From Archegozetes longisetosus (lineage: Eukaryota > Arthropoda > Arachnida > Sarcoptiformes > Trhypochthoniidae), in contig JAEMBT020000004.1 of assembly GCA_018873245.2 (NCBI GenBank), positions 914,573 through 978,572 on the forward strand: a stretch of 64,000 nt of DNA, in the 5' to 3' direction. The translations under genes and the position numbers were made by a program. Each line of letters starts with the position of its first letter. The first letter of the stretch is position 1. The notes below the pieces were generated by a model. The model made no database searches and had not been told where the DNA came from. It was given only the letters and a program-made list of their open reading frames with translations. Of this stretch, positions 25,621 to 36,147 are shown in pieces.

Positions 25621-26099
25621 AAAAGATATCAAATTCAAGATTGTGGAGGAGACTGAATTTGCGCCAAATTAGATGATATCTATCAATTAGATGATGTGGA
25701 TGAACCATTAAATGGCTATGGGCAAGAATTGATTGTATCGGACGCGTTTAATGATGAAGATTACAAATAATAAGAATTAATTTTATCATATATTCAAAAT
25801 ATTGTACTATCAATAATAAATAATTGCATGAACTTAATGGTCTATGTATTAAAGAGATTACACCTTTCATACCGGTATAATATGGTATAATACCAAGAAT
25901 AACACCTCACTCTTGATTATACCAAAAACCTCGAACCCTAAATTCATTTTAGCATAACTTCTTATTGAAATACATTTTAATCATGATCTATAGCAATTTA
26001 GAAGTGAACATAATTTTTTAAGGTTTTGGATTTATTTACATTTAGAGTTTGATTCGAAATTTGGAAACAAGTCATAAAAATCTATTAATATTATTACTA

Positions 26100-27206
26100 T
26101 TGGTTTGATTGAAAAGTTCTTAGACTAGTGTTCTTAAAGCGAATTTTATTGAATTTTTTTACATAAAACTTAAAAGTAATCTCCTTGAGCTCGAATGCAG
26201 CGCTCCATTCTTTCCTGCCACTTTCCGAAGACCGTTCGCCATTGAGCTGTTGTTATGGAGGAGAAGAAGCCATCAACGGTAGAATCAATCTCCGATTCCG
26301 TTTGAAATCGCTTGCCTCTCAAAAATTTTTTGAGATTACGAAAGAGCCAGAAGTGGCACGGAGCTAAATCAGAACTATAAGGAGGGTGCGGCATCGTTCT
26401 AACGTTTAACTCCTCCAAATATCCCAGAGTTATCGCGGCTGTATGAGGTCGTGCATTATCGTGATGGAGAATGAGTCCGCGAAGTCCTGTTGCTGGTCGC
26501 TCATTGGTGATAATTTCGATTTGATGGGACATCGTAATAGTAAACCCAAGTCTCATCACCAGTAAGGATTTGACTGATGATGCGTTGGCCACCGTCACTA
26601 AACATCTTCAGGTTTTCCTGGCACATTCTTCGTCTGGTCATCATTTGTTCGTCGTTCAATAAATGTGGGACCCATTGGACAGAAACCTTTCTCAAATGCA
26701 GAATATTGCGCATAATATGTTGAATTCTCTCCGTTGAGATCTTTAATAATTCTGCTAATTGTCTGTGAGTTATATGCGGATCAGCTCGCACATGATCTTC
26801 TATAGCGGCCGCGGTATCATCGGTGGTAACTTCCAAAGGACGACCTGATCTCGGCTCGTCTTCTAATGTTGTTCTGCCATGTTTGAAATCACGGTACCAA
26901 TAAAAAACTGTTGCTCGGGACACACTGTTCTCACCTAAAACAGAGTTGATCTCATTGAAACATTCTTCACCAGTTAATCCTTTTTTGCAATGATATGCAA
27001 TTAGGACACGAATATCACGTTTTTCAAATTTAATCAAAATGTTAGACATTGTTGTTTTGAAATGCGTACAAAATGTAAACTAATTAACCAAAATTGATAA
27101 AATTTTGCTATTAAGCATGAAAAGAATTATATTTTCAAAATATTTTGACGAAATTATTCTACTGCCTATAGTTTAGTGGATTCTAAGAACTTATCAATCA
27201 ATCCAA
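26100..27206 (-). mobile_element. mariner element, internally deleted
   Basis: TIRs TTGGTTTGATTGAAAAGTTC (26100) and the complement of GAACTTATCAATCAATCCAA (ending 27206) are flanked by TA at 26098-26099 and 27207-27208. The element is 1107 bases where about 1.3 kb is usual for mariner, in line with an internal deletion in the gene. Confidence 0.85.
26170..27049 (-). pseudogene. mariner transposase, deleted and with a lost catalytic Asp
   Basis: The first frame (27049-26501) has the two helix-turn-helix parts and GDETWVYYYD with the first catalytic Asp. The second frame (26598-26170) has LHHDNARPH with the second Asp. Only about 35 codons separate them where some 90 are usual, so a piece is missing and the frame is shifted. 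At the third catalytic position, 34 residues on, the sequence is DLAPCHFWLF where the family has DLAPCDFWLF: His replaces Asp. The copy is triply inactive. Confidence 0.85.
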
Positions 27207-27359
27207 TAGTTAAAATGCCTTTAACCATTCAATAATGGGAATTAAAATTCAGAAAATCTACTAAATTGAGAGCCCGAGTAAGTAAAAGGTCGGCGATTAT
27301 ACGAGACGGTGATTATGAAAATTATTTGAATATTTAATTCATTTAAGAATTCAGACATT

Positions 27360-28676
27360 AGTGATCACTTTCAACAAGTTGAGTCGTATCGATGACGAAG
27401 AAGAGCTCTTCTTGATAACACATCGACCAGGGAGAAGCCTAAAATGACCACTAATGAAGATGACCAGACGTTGAGAGCACCGGCGCTGGAAAATAATTGG
27501 GGTGGCATCAACCAATTGAGAAATATGGTAGTTTTTCAGGACAACGAAGGGTTCCAATCACTGTCCAACGCCACACTAAGGGCTCGGCTCAATGACAAGG
27601 TAAATTTTGACAAAATTTTGTGTTTTAAAGTTTCTCTTTTTATTTTTTGTTGTTTTGTATTTTTTCTTGTTACTAAGAGTGAGACGCAGAGTTGCTGCTA
27701 TCAAAAATCGACTAAGAGAATATGACAAAAACAGAAGACTGAGCTACGCCAACCAAATAATTAATTGGACTCTTGTTGATTGGTCACATGTCATCATCAT
27801 CGATATGTTCAGAATTTCTAGTGGAGATAGTGGTCGATTGTGGGTTTGGCGCGAAAACAGCACGCGATTCGAGGAGCAGAACATCGCCTTAGCTGATCGC
27901 ATTTTTCGATTTAATGACTCGTTCATACTCTTGTGACTTATTATTTACATGAAATATTTTGCTTATTCTTTAATATTTAACTTCAGTTTCCATGGTTTGG
28001 GGCAACCCTTTATTGTCGATCGCTCGACCAAAGAAACGTACGCTGAGTTTCTGAATGATTGTGTTCTGCCGTATATCGCACAGCATTACGATGATGGGAA
28101 TGTTGTACTGCTGCACGATAATCACTTGGCACACAATTCTAATTTTATCAAAGAGTGGATAAAAGAATATTGGAAACGTCGAAAACTTTGTCATCTATCA
28201 TCCGAGGTAAAATGTCATCAATAAGCTAAAATTTTAATATAATTCCTTTTCAGTTTTTCACCTGATCTCAACCCTGACGAATATGTCGGGGCTATGATTA
28301 AAGGTTTGGTGCGAAATGAGAGGCCAGTCATCACATCAGAAGAGAGTTTAATCAATGCTCTTTGTACCTCTCACGAGAAAATGTGTGATGTTTCCTAGCG
28401 CCAATTCTTCGTAAATTTGGTCGAATCGATGCCTCGTCGTTTAGAAGCAGCTCGTGAGGCCACTGGAGGCCACACTAAATACTTATTTATTACTAGTTAT
28501 TTTTCAATAAAACTTGATTTGACTAATTTATTTAGTATTTATTTTATTTTCTTCATAATTTTCATTAATCAGGGGAGATATACTTCATTTTAGCGAAAAC
28601 CGCATCAAAATCGGTCAATCCATTAAAAAGTTATCGAGGCTTGAATACCGGCAGTTAGTTTTTGAACTGAGTGTAT
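27360..28676 (+). mobile_element. Tc1-like element relic
   Basis: Transposase fragments on the plus strand end in a typical Tc1 tail. A candidate right terminal region runs from 28580 to 28676 (..GTTAGTTTTTGAACTGAGTG). No matching left end is seen before the mariner element at 27206, so the 5' end is probably lost. Confidence 0.6.
27444..28490 (+). pseudogene. Tc1-family transposase relic
   Basis: Pieces in several frames: an N-terminal part (27444-27600), a part with IIIDMFRISSGDSGRLWVWR (27690-27936), VVLLHDNHLAHNSNFIKEW (27980-28206) and FSPDLNPDEY (28255-28290). A stop then interrupts the C-terminal LVESMPRRLEAAREATGGHT. Breaks at 27600-27680, 27937-27985 and 28207-28253 look like GT..AG introns, but the phases do not join cleanly, so they may be indels. 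Confidence 0.65.
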
Positions 28677-28701
28677 ATGTAACTTTTGATGCTGAATCCA
28701 A

Positions 28702-28703
<2 letters not shown>

Positions 28704-28734
<31 letters not shown>
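28704..28734. repeat. (TA)n microsatellite
   Basis: About 14 uninterrupted TA units just left of the retroelement relic. Confidence 0.9.
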
Positions 28735-28736
<2 letters not shown>

Positions 28737-28959
28737 GTGCGTGGGGCCACGGGAAGTGGGCGTTGCCCAGAATCTGCATCCTACCGACTATGAGATAGAT
28801 ATGCTTTATAGACAGAGATGTGACCCCTACTTCGGGAAAATATACCCGTTGATTGAGGATCCTTCTAAATTTTACGATGAGAAGCTACTTAATATCTATC
28901 GTATTAGAGATAATATACTTTAAAAGCTCATTAGAATTAATAAAGAAAATTAGTTGTTC

Positions 28960-30010
28960 GCATTCCAACAGAACTTATTCTTGATGTCCTTTACTTCTGT
29001 CATGACGATCTTGGCGGAGCCCATTTGGGCGTAAACAAAACTCTAGATAAAATAACTAACAGTTATTATTGGCCAAACATGAGATCAGATATATTTGAAT
29101 GCGTGAAAACTTGTAAAGAGTGTCAAACCAAAAAGAAGCCTTTGCTACCATAAGTAGGGTTAATGGTTCCTATGATTACAAAATCTCCGTTTGAAATGTT
29201 AGGCATTGACTTTCTGGGCAGATTCAAGCTATAGAGACCTAATAGTACCTATATTACTGCTGCCACCGACTACTTCATTAAATGGGCAATCTGTAAAGCT
29301 ATTCCTGCTATAAAACTAAAGAGGCTGTAGTAGACTTTATCATTGAGAATGTTATTTGTATATTTGAAACTCCAAAGACCCTTCTTAGTGATAGAGGTGT
29401 ACAATTCAGAGACCGTTTCAGTCAAGCTATATATGAAAGAATAGCAATTAGACATGTGAATACAACTTCGTATCATCCACAGTGCAACGGACTGACAAAA
29501 AATACAGCCAAACACTAGCCAAAATGATATCTAACTATGTATTAAAGTTACAGGATGACTGGGATAGAGCTTTAAAGTAGGTCACGTTCTCATATAATAC
29601 TTCCTTAAACGCCACTACTGGATATTCACCTTTTAGGTTACTATTTGGCAGAGACTTAGTACTCCTACCTGATAGAATAACATAAGTACCAGTATTAGGC
29701 GTCTAGCCTGAAGACCAGTACCTCGAAAGTTTAGATAACCCTATTAAATATATGTATAAAATTGTCGCTAACAATATACATAAAGTGGCAGAAAGGAATA
29801 AACTATACTACGATAAGTGTCACCGAATGTTACATTCAAGGAAGGGAGCACAGTCTTAGTATTTTACCTAACAAGAATAGTGGGAAAGTCAGAAAACTTC
29901 TCCACCCGTTTAATGGTCCGTTCAACATCTAGAAGTGCTATCCTAATGGCATGAATTATGAAATTGAAGGCACTCTGAACGGCAGAAAATTTTTTCTAGA
30001 TTGTGTGCAT
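28960..30010 (+). pseudogene. Ty3/gypsy integrase remnant
   Basis: Broken reading frames show the zinc-binding HHCC part (CVKTCKECQTKKK at about 29102-29140, preceded by YYWPNMRSDIFE). The integrase core follows (LGIDFLGRF, TLLSDRG, TTSYHPQCNGL, about 29200-29490). Further on are YNTSLNATTGYSPFRLLFG and a C-terminal region near 29950-30100. Numerous stops interrupt it. The block order is that of a Ty3/gypsy pol C-terminus. Confidence 0.75.
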
Positions 30011-30299
30011 GTTAGCCGGATTAAACCTTATTCTGAAAGAGAGAAACCGATATCTAGACTAGAAGCGCTAGCAGATGAGGAAATAAACCTTGAAGACAGT
30101 GATAGCTACGAACACAAAACTCAGTCGGAAGCAGACGAATACATACACTCGAAAGAGTCTCCTTGTAGTAGCTTCTCTACAGAGATCTATGATTACAAAT
30201 AACAATTCAAGGTACTTAACAAAGTCAACATTCACATTCAAGCGAGAAAAATCAAGTGATTTCGAAAACTCTTGCACAAACTCCTACTGCCCTAAGGAG

Positions 30300-30815
30300 G
30301 TCACGAAGGATCGTAAACCTCGTACATTCTTCAATCAGTCACTTTTATCTTTAATCCTCATATTTTATCTGACGATTTCAGTGCCCTCTTCACTTCAAAA
30401 GTTCAATCCTTTAGCCTGGCGAAAGTAACCATAGCCAGTCGTAACAGGGGTTAATCGTGTGTTAATTGCAGTCAGATATGAATCATCTTGCCTTGCATTG
30501 TTAGAACTCATTTTTATCTCCTATAGCATCAGTGAACTGAAAGATTAGTGTGATAAACAACTTAGAATAGATTTCATTGAGCCCCTTCGAAAATTTTGCA
30601 GAAGTCCGTACAACATGCTTAATGCAGAGGTCGTACTTGAAAGACAGAAGCGCTTTGTAGTAGCGATCACGACAACATTCGGAGTTTCTATCTCCGCTCT
30701 AGTACAAATCTCGAAAGCTAAGAAGCAAATTAAAGAGCTGAAGGAGAATCAACAAAAGATGCTTGAAAAACTATCAATGCTACAGGGTGTAAATAAAAGG
30801 ACTTCATTAAAGTAA
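30300..30815 (+). pseudogene. env-like N-terminal and cleavage-site remnant
   Basis: A hydrophobic leader-like segment near 30325-30400 is followed, after stops, by an open piece (30615-30815). That piece has a furin-type basic site (RQKR), a hydrophobic stretch and a coiled-coil-like segment. This is the layout of the junction between the two subunits of an errantivirus-type envelope protein. It is broken by stops and by the insertion that follows. Confidence 0.5.
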
Positions 30816-30879
30816 AATTATATTTATCAAAAAATATTCAACATTTTTATATGAAATTTTCAAAAAATTAAAAAGGAAT

Positions 30880-31140
30880 AATGAGAGATTATTATAGAAT
30901 ATATTCGATATGAAATCCACTCTCTTTATGAATGAGACGCAACCGAAGTTAAAAATTGTCAATCATATCATTGAGGACACTATTCGGAATATTAAAAATT
31001 TCAGTTTGAATGATGTTTTTCAGCTCTTCCAGGGGTTGAGGATTTTGTACGTAGACTATCTTTTAAATAACCCCATATATAAAAAGTCTTAAAGATTGAG
31101 ATCGGGTGAGTAAGGTTGCCAATCAATCCCTTTTCCAACG
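30880..31140 (-). pseudogene. mariner-type transposase C-terminal scrap
   Basis: On the minus strand the sequence reads WQPYSPDLN.. then a decayed YMGLFKR and a LEELK-like block. This matches the third-carboxylate region and tail of mariner-like transposases common in arthropods. It lies inside the env remnant and carries stops. Confidence 0.45.
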
Positions 31141-31285
31141 TCATAAGTCGAACAATGAGTAAATCGAACGACAAAGAAATTCGAATTGCATGAAAATCTC
31201 CTATTAACCCTGAAATATGTCACAAAGTTTCAAGCTTTAATTATTCTTATACTAGAAGTTATAATCAAAAACTTTTATGGAGCCC

Positions 31286-31627
31286 ATTTATTTACACACT
31301 TTAGAATACAACCGAGAACGAGTTAAGAAAATAATAGGCTTACTACAGTCAGAAATCGAAGGTATAGGTTATCAGATAAAGGGAATCACCAGTTTTCTGA
31401 GATTACTACAAAACCATCAACCATCATTTATTGTATATGTTTAGCACCTGGCAGCTCGTTTAGCCTTAACCAACGATAAACTTGCTGACATTGGTCGAAA
31501 ATGGAAGACTGGTGTGGTTGATGAAAAGATTCTTGAGATATTGAACTTCAGCTTTCCATGTAGTCCAAATTGTAATTTAAGTCTCGCTGAGCCCAAAGGT
31601 TGTATGCTTAACGAGGATAATTAAATA
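31286..31627 (+). pseudogene. env-like central remnant
   Basis: Mostly open sequence (one stop near 31441) with IEGIGYQIKGITSF, ALTNDKLADIGRKWK and a Cys-rich SFPCSPNCNLS segment. Position and content suggest the middle of the same envelope protein that starts at 30300. Low conservation makes the assignment an inference. Confidence 0.35.
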
Positions 31628-32035
31628 ATAAGTATGATATTTGATATCAAAAGTAAGCCATCCAGTACATCCATAATGATAACTGACCCTTTCACACTTT
31701 ATTCAAAAAGAAATGACAATTCGACCATATGACCAATCCGTTCTAGTGGACCAAAAAAATGTAGTATACTGTGAAATAAAAAAAATAGTGCTTTAGTTTC
31801 CATAATTTTTTAGTTAGTCATCTTAATAAATTAACCTTAATCTATAATAAAGTAGTTAAGTAGTAAAATAGAAAGTGTAGTTTACAACTTTAATTTGTAA
31901 TGACTAATTATCTTTGAAGTCACAGCACAAGATCATTTTCCACCTGACTGATAAATAATGGTATAAGTAATATTTACCTAAATTGCAGAAAAACAAATTT
32001 TTTTTTTCTCAGGTAAAAATAACGGTAGATAGTGC

Positions 32036-32745
32036 CTTTTCCGGGCACACCCTTTTGATGATTGATCCTAATAGTACTCGGTATGTGGAGTCTAACGATA
32101 TAGCATACGCCATGTTTTATCCACAAATTACGTGAAAATTTTGATCTTTTAATAATTATTATATATCCCAGGCACCACTTTTGATGATCGATCCTAATAG
32201 TACTCGATGTGAGGAGTCGAATGATATATTACATGCCTATATTCTATCCATGAGTAACGTAAAATGAAAAATTTTAAAAACTCAAAAATAGTTCTATCGT
32301 TAGGTATCCTCTCCGAAATGCGATATAAGATATTTCTCTATAAAATAATTAAGTATCCACGTGCGTGATTAGGTTAAACGAGTCACCAATAGGTACTTTG
32401 AGAGAAGGATGAATGGAAAGGGGGTGGTCAGGTGGGTGCGTGAGGTGGTCAGGAGGGTGCCTGGATATATAAAAATAAAAATACTCACCTAATTTATGGA
32501 TAAAACATGGCATGTGATATATCGTTAGACTACTCACATTTAGTACTACTAAGATCTATCATCAAAAGTAGGTGCATGCAAAGGGTACCCGTTACCAAAC
32601 TATTTCTAGAATTTTTAAAAAATTTTTTACGTAATTTATGGACAGAATATAGGCATGTAATATATCATTCGACTCCTCACATCGAGTACTATTAGGATCG
32701 ATCATCAAAACTATGTTCCCAGAAAAGGTACCCATTACCAAAATA
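32036..32745. repeat. Foldback made of two direct and two inverted 130-base units
   Basis: The word CCTAATAGTACTCG lies in four repeat units: direct at 32055-32080 and 32180-32208, inverted at about 32530-32567 and 32681-32709. Each unit ends in a segment like 'TTCTATCCATNANTNACGTAA'. The whole can fold into a hairpin whose arms are tandem dimers. It interrupts the env remnant. Confidence 0.75.
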
Positions 32746-33279
32746 ACTATAGTGAGAACCAAAAACTATAAAAAGCAAGAAAAGTTGTGTAACGAGAGAC
32801 AGATAAAATATAAATTCTTAACTGTTAACCATTATTCATTGTACATCATAAGTTACAATAAAATAACTATTAAGGAATAGAAATACTCTTTTATTTGAAG
32901 TATATATCATATTTATAATAAAGAGTACAAAAAGGTGAGTATCAAATAAATTACCTTAAAAAGTTAAGCATTCTCTATCGAGTCCAACCTGACTCTTAGA
33001 GAATTAAGTAAAAATAAATTGGAATCTCACATTGAGCTCCCTGATTTCAATTTACTCGTTCCTAGAAGCACACATTACATGAGAAATTCTATCGATCCTA
33101 AATCATAAAATTAACATGACAATACGATCACAAGTCTGATTGTGTAGTACTTCCTCTCCAAATAAACTTCAAAACATTTTCATTGTCCCTAATTTTGATT
33201 CATGTCAGTCTAGACTATCTATTAACATCACTAAAAAAATACTGGAAAGCAGAGAGATGAGAGGATATACACGGTAACT

Positions 33280-33984
33280 GTGGAAGACATAGTCCAGATC
33301 AAACAAGTCGCAGACAATAATTACCTTTATCGTGAAAGCTTCGATATCAAAATATACAATCACACCATAGAATGCCCTCCTTTTGTCTTTGCACTACCAA
33401 CAACAACAACATTTGATATTGGAAATCTTCACTATGAAGGGAAACAAATTCGCATTGAAGATGAAATTAGCTTAACAGCCTCACAATCACAGAGAATAAA
33501 TTTTTAATTAATACCAAACTTGCATAGCTTCGATTTCGAAAGCATTTCCGAACAAGTGAATAAAGAACTAAAATGCATTGATACTAATCTTCCAAAAATT
33601 TCTAATTATAAGGCCATATAATTGAGAACTCTAGGCTATATATTCTTAGGATTAGTGGTTGTATCTTTAATCTTAGCAATAGTTTATTTAATCAGGATGA
33701 GGCATATTCCAAACTTCAAGCCTAAAAATGAAACCAAATTCGAAGAATTGCCGTTAGAAAGTATCGATAATGACGAGAGTCGAGAGCCTGATGGAACTAA
33801 GGGTCATAAAATGTCAAAGTTTTGCGATCCTGGAGAAGATTTAGTCCTTACTATTGTATTAGCAACGCTACTACCCCTAATGGAAGCCAATATAAAAGGC
33901 GACATCATAATACTAAATCTTCACTACGAAAACCCTTGCCATCATATAATGAAAATAAGCTTCACCTTCCTCGAGATTTCTTAG
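33280..33984 (+). pseudogene. env-like C-terminal remnant with membrane anchor
   Basis: Two frames (33280-33507 and 33622-33984) in line. The second has a strong membrane segment (LGYIFLGLVVVSLILAIVYL) followed by an acidic cytoplasmic tail. With the upstream pieces it fits the end of an errantivirus-type envelope gene. A stop at 33505-33507 separates the frames. Confidence 0.45.
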
Positions 33985-34239
33985 TGTAATCAGAAGTTTA
34001 ATGAAACCTTCATTTAACCAATAGAACACTTTTGTAAAACCCGCTCTAATACATTCAATATTGACTGATTCTTGTTTCATAGAAAAAATAACAGGACAAG
34101 ACGCGACTTGCACTTTTCGAGCCTAAGTCAAATGGTGCTTGTACGAACTATCGCGAATGAATGGAATAAGTTCGATATGGCCTCTATGGCAGCCTCCTTC
34201 ATGATTAAAATTACAGTCACAATGATGGGAATGAAATGG

Positions 34240-34752
34240 TTAAAGGGTGAACTGGTCATTCTACAGTGTACGCCACCCCTGGACCCACTAGAGTATTTAC
34301 CATCACTTCAAGCATTAATTAAATTCTCAATCTCAAAACCCCAATTCGTGCACTTTTTATTGAATATTAGGTATGCAAATAAATAATCAGATCAATGCTT
34401 TAAAAATATAAATACTATATAATGCAACTAAAGTTACCTGTTACGGTACGCTGAAAAAAGTTAGAGTACATTGCATTTTAATTTTCTCAAAGATTGCGGG
34501 AAATATTGGCGCATTATTGTAAGTTTCTACAACGTTTTAGACCTAACCTAATCTACGTAACATAGTAACTCACCTAACCCACATAATCCACATAAACCAC
34601 ATAACTTACTAAACCCACCTAATCAACTTGACTTGTTAGGTAGTATATATTATATTAGGTCCAATGGTGGCGAATACTGTAGTAGATCTAGGGGTGGCGT
34701 ATACTGTAGTGGCATGGGGTGGCGTATACAGTAGAATGACCGGTGAACTTGA
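34240..34752. repeat. Inverted-repeat element with tandem GGTGGCGTATACTGTAG units
   Basis: GTGAACTGGTCATTCTACAG at about 34244 matches, inverted, the sequence ending near 34752. Three tandem copies of about 25-30 bases carrying GGTGGCGNATACNGTAG run from 34661 to 34741. An inverted copy sits at 34261-34280. A CACATAA-rich stretch (34585-34610) lies between. Confidence 0.55.
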
Positions 34753-34905
34753 CGAGTATTTCGTTAACTCCCTCTATAAATCATTTAAGTTACCGAAAAC
34801 AATGCACTTAGCAATTACGAAACTCAATCATGTTTTTTAGATAAGAACTGTAAGCTTTTAAGGCTAGAGCTCAAGCTAAAGCGATGAATAAATCCTATAT
34901 CGAGA

Positions 34906-35079
34906 ATGAAAAGTTCGAAATACTGTGAGGATAGCTTAACCGTAGCCATAATAAGTCTATTAGCCGTGGTTTGGCTTATCGTGAGGAAATTGAGGACTGT
35001 TATGCGACAAAGAAATTGGGTCTATAAACACGTGTTTGTATCGAGCATAGTTCCAGTATCTTTGAATGAGGAATCTTAA
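34906..35079 (+). CDS. Small single-pass membrane protein ORF (57 aa)
   Basis: An ATG at 34906 opens 57 codons. After a polar start comes a membrane segment (LTVAIISLLAVVWLIV), then a basic stretch with several Arg and Lys, and an end in SLNEES. The stop at 35077-35079 overlaps an AATAAA signal (35078-35083). It may be the tail of another retroelement envelope, or a microprotein. No family is recognised. Confidence 0.25.
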   Translation: MKSSKYCEDSLTVAIISLLAVVWLIVRKLRTVMRQRNWVYKHVFVSSIVPVSLNEES

Positions 35080-36147
35080 TAAAACCTCCATCCTACCCAG
35101 ATATCGAGCCTATTGCAGTGTAATTAAAACCCTATTAAGTTCACATAAGCTCCTTGTGCACATTCTCACTCAAATCTATCACTCTTTGAATTTCTTATAT
35201 CACTTTGACACCATTAAATGTAAAGTTAACACCTTATATATTTAAAAAATTTTAACTTACGTAACAAATAGGACCTCTTCGTTGAACAAAAAATTCTAAT
35301 CACAAATTGGTTGAACATACCAAAAGTGAATTATTTTGCCTCAAATTCCGGATAAGTTCAAATGACTTATGCCGAAAACACTAAACCATTTAATGGGCAG
35401 TGTCTCTTTGTTTGAGCAAATTTTGAACAATTGTTACAATACTCAGTGTTATTCAATAGCTTGGAAAGAGTTCGGATTTGTGAAGCGAGCCTAAAGTACA
35501 CACAAAAATGGATTATGTAATCAAACAAATAAGAAAAGCAAAAAAAAAGATAATTTAAACATAACGAAAATAATGTTTAAAAACAACAAAACTTGCTAAA
35601 ATCTGTTGTTGCTGTTGCCTCCAGGTAAGGCTTGTGCAAAATGTAAATTTACATTTTTAATTTTCTGTGTAAAATAAAAAGTACAGAAGATATTTTAATG
35701 AAAATTTTTCTAACGTATAAACATATTTTGAAGTAAATTTTTTATAATTTGTATGGCGCTATCACCCCTCCTTGACCCACAGCTTTCAATTTAGTCTTAA
35801 GACCGCGTATTAAGTTTTTACCGCTTCTTTCGGTAATTGTTTTAGAGATGTTTTCCAGATTCGTTTAAAACCAGTCAGATTTAGGTTTTTTTGTCGACTT
35901 TTGTAAATTTTCTTACATTCCGCCCAAAATCCCTCGATTGGTCGAGCTTGCGGGCAGTTCGGAGCATTATTACTGTGCTTTACAAACTCGATATTTTGAG
36001 CTTCGAGCCAGTTTGTCACATCATTGTGGTGATGAGCAGTTGCCATGTCTGGCCAGAAGATAACATCCGATTTTTGGTCTTTATGAATTGGTGAGTACTG
36101 TATGGCATCTTTGTCTTGAACGCCCCAATTCTTACTGAAATTCCTGC

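Larger units (their letters stand above)
22955..25940 (+). mobile_element. hAT transposon, decayed, interrupted by a solo LTR
   Basis: Ends TAGGGTTTGAG.. and ..CTCGAACCCTA are inverted repeats, and both subterminal regions carry related 'GGTATAATA' words (22980-23050, 25870-25915). Between them lies a hAT transposase reading left to right. No convincing 8-base target duplication is visible. Confidence 0.75.
28735..34000 (+). mobile_element. Errantivirus-like (Ty3/gypsy with env) relic
   Basis: Plus-strand remains of an integrase region are followed by env-like pieces in the order expected of an insect-type errantivirus. Protease, reverse transcriptase and both LTRs are not recognisable. The env part is split by a mariner scrap (about 30880-31140) and a foldback element (about 32036-32745). 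Many stop codons make it an old, inactive copy. Confidence 0.6.

Noticed and set aside
28207..28253. Short GT..AG intron in the Tc1 relic
   Set aside because: Borders look right, but the phases do not join (phase 0 to a frame needing another phase), so an indel is as likely.
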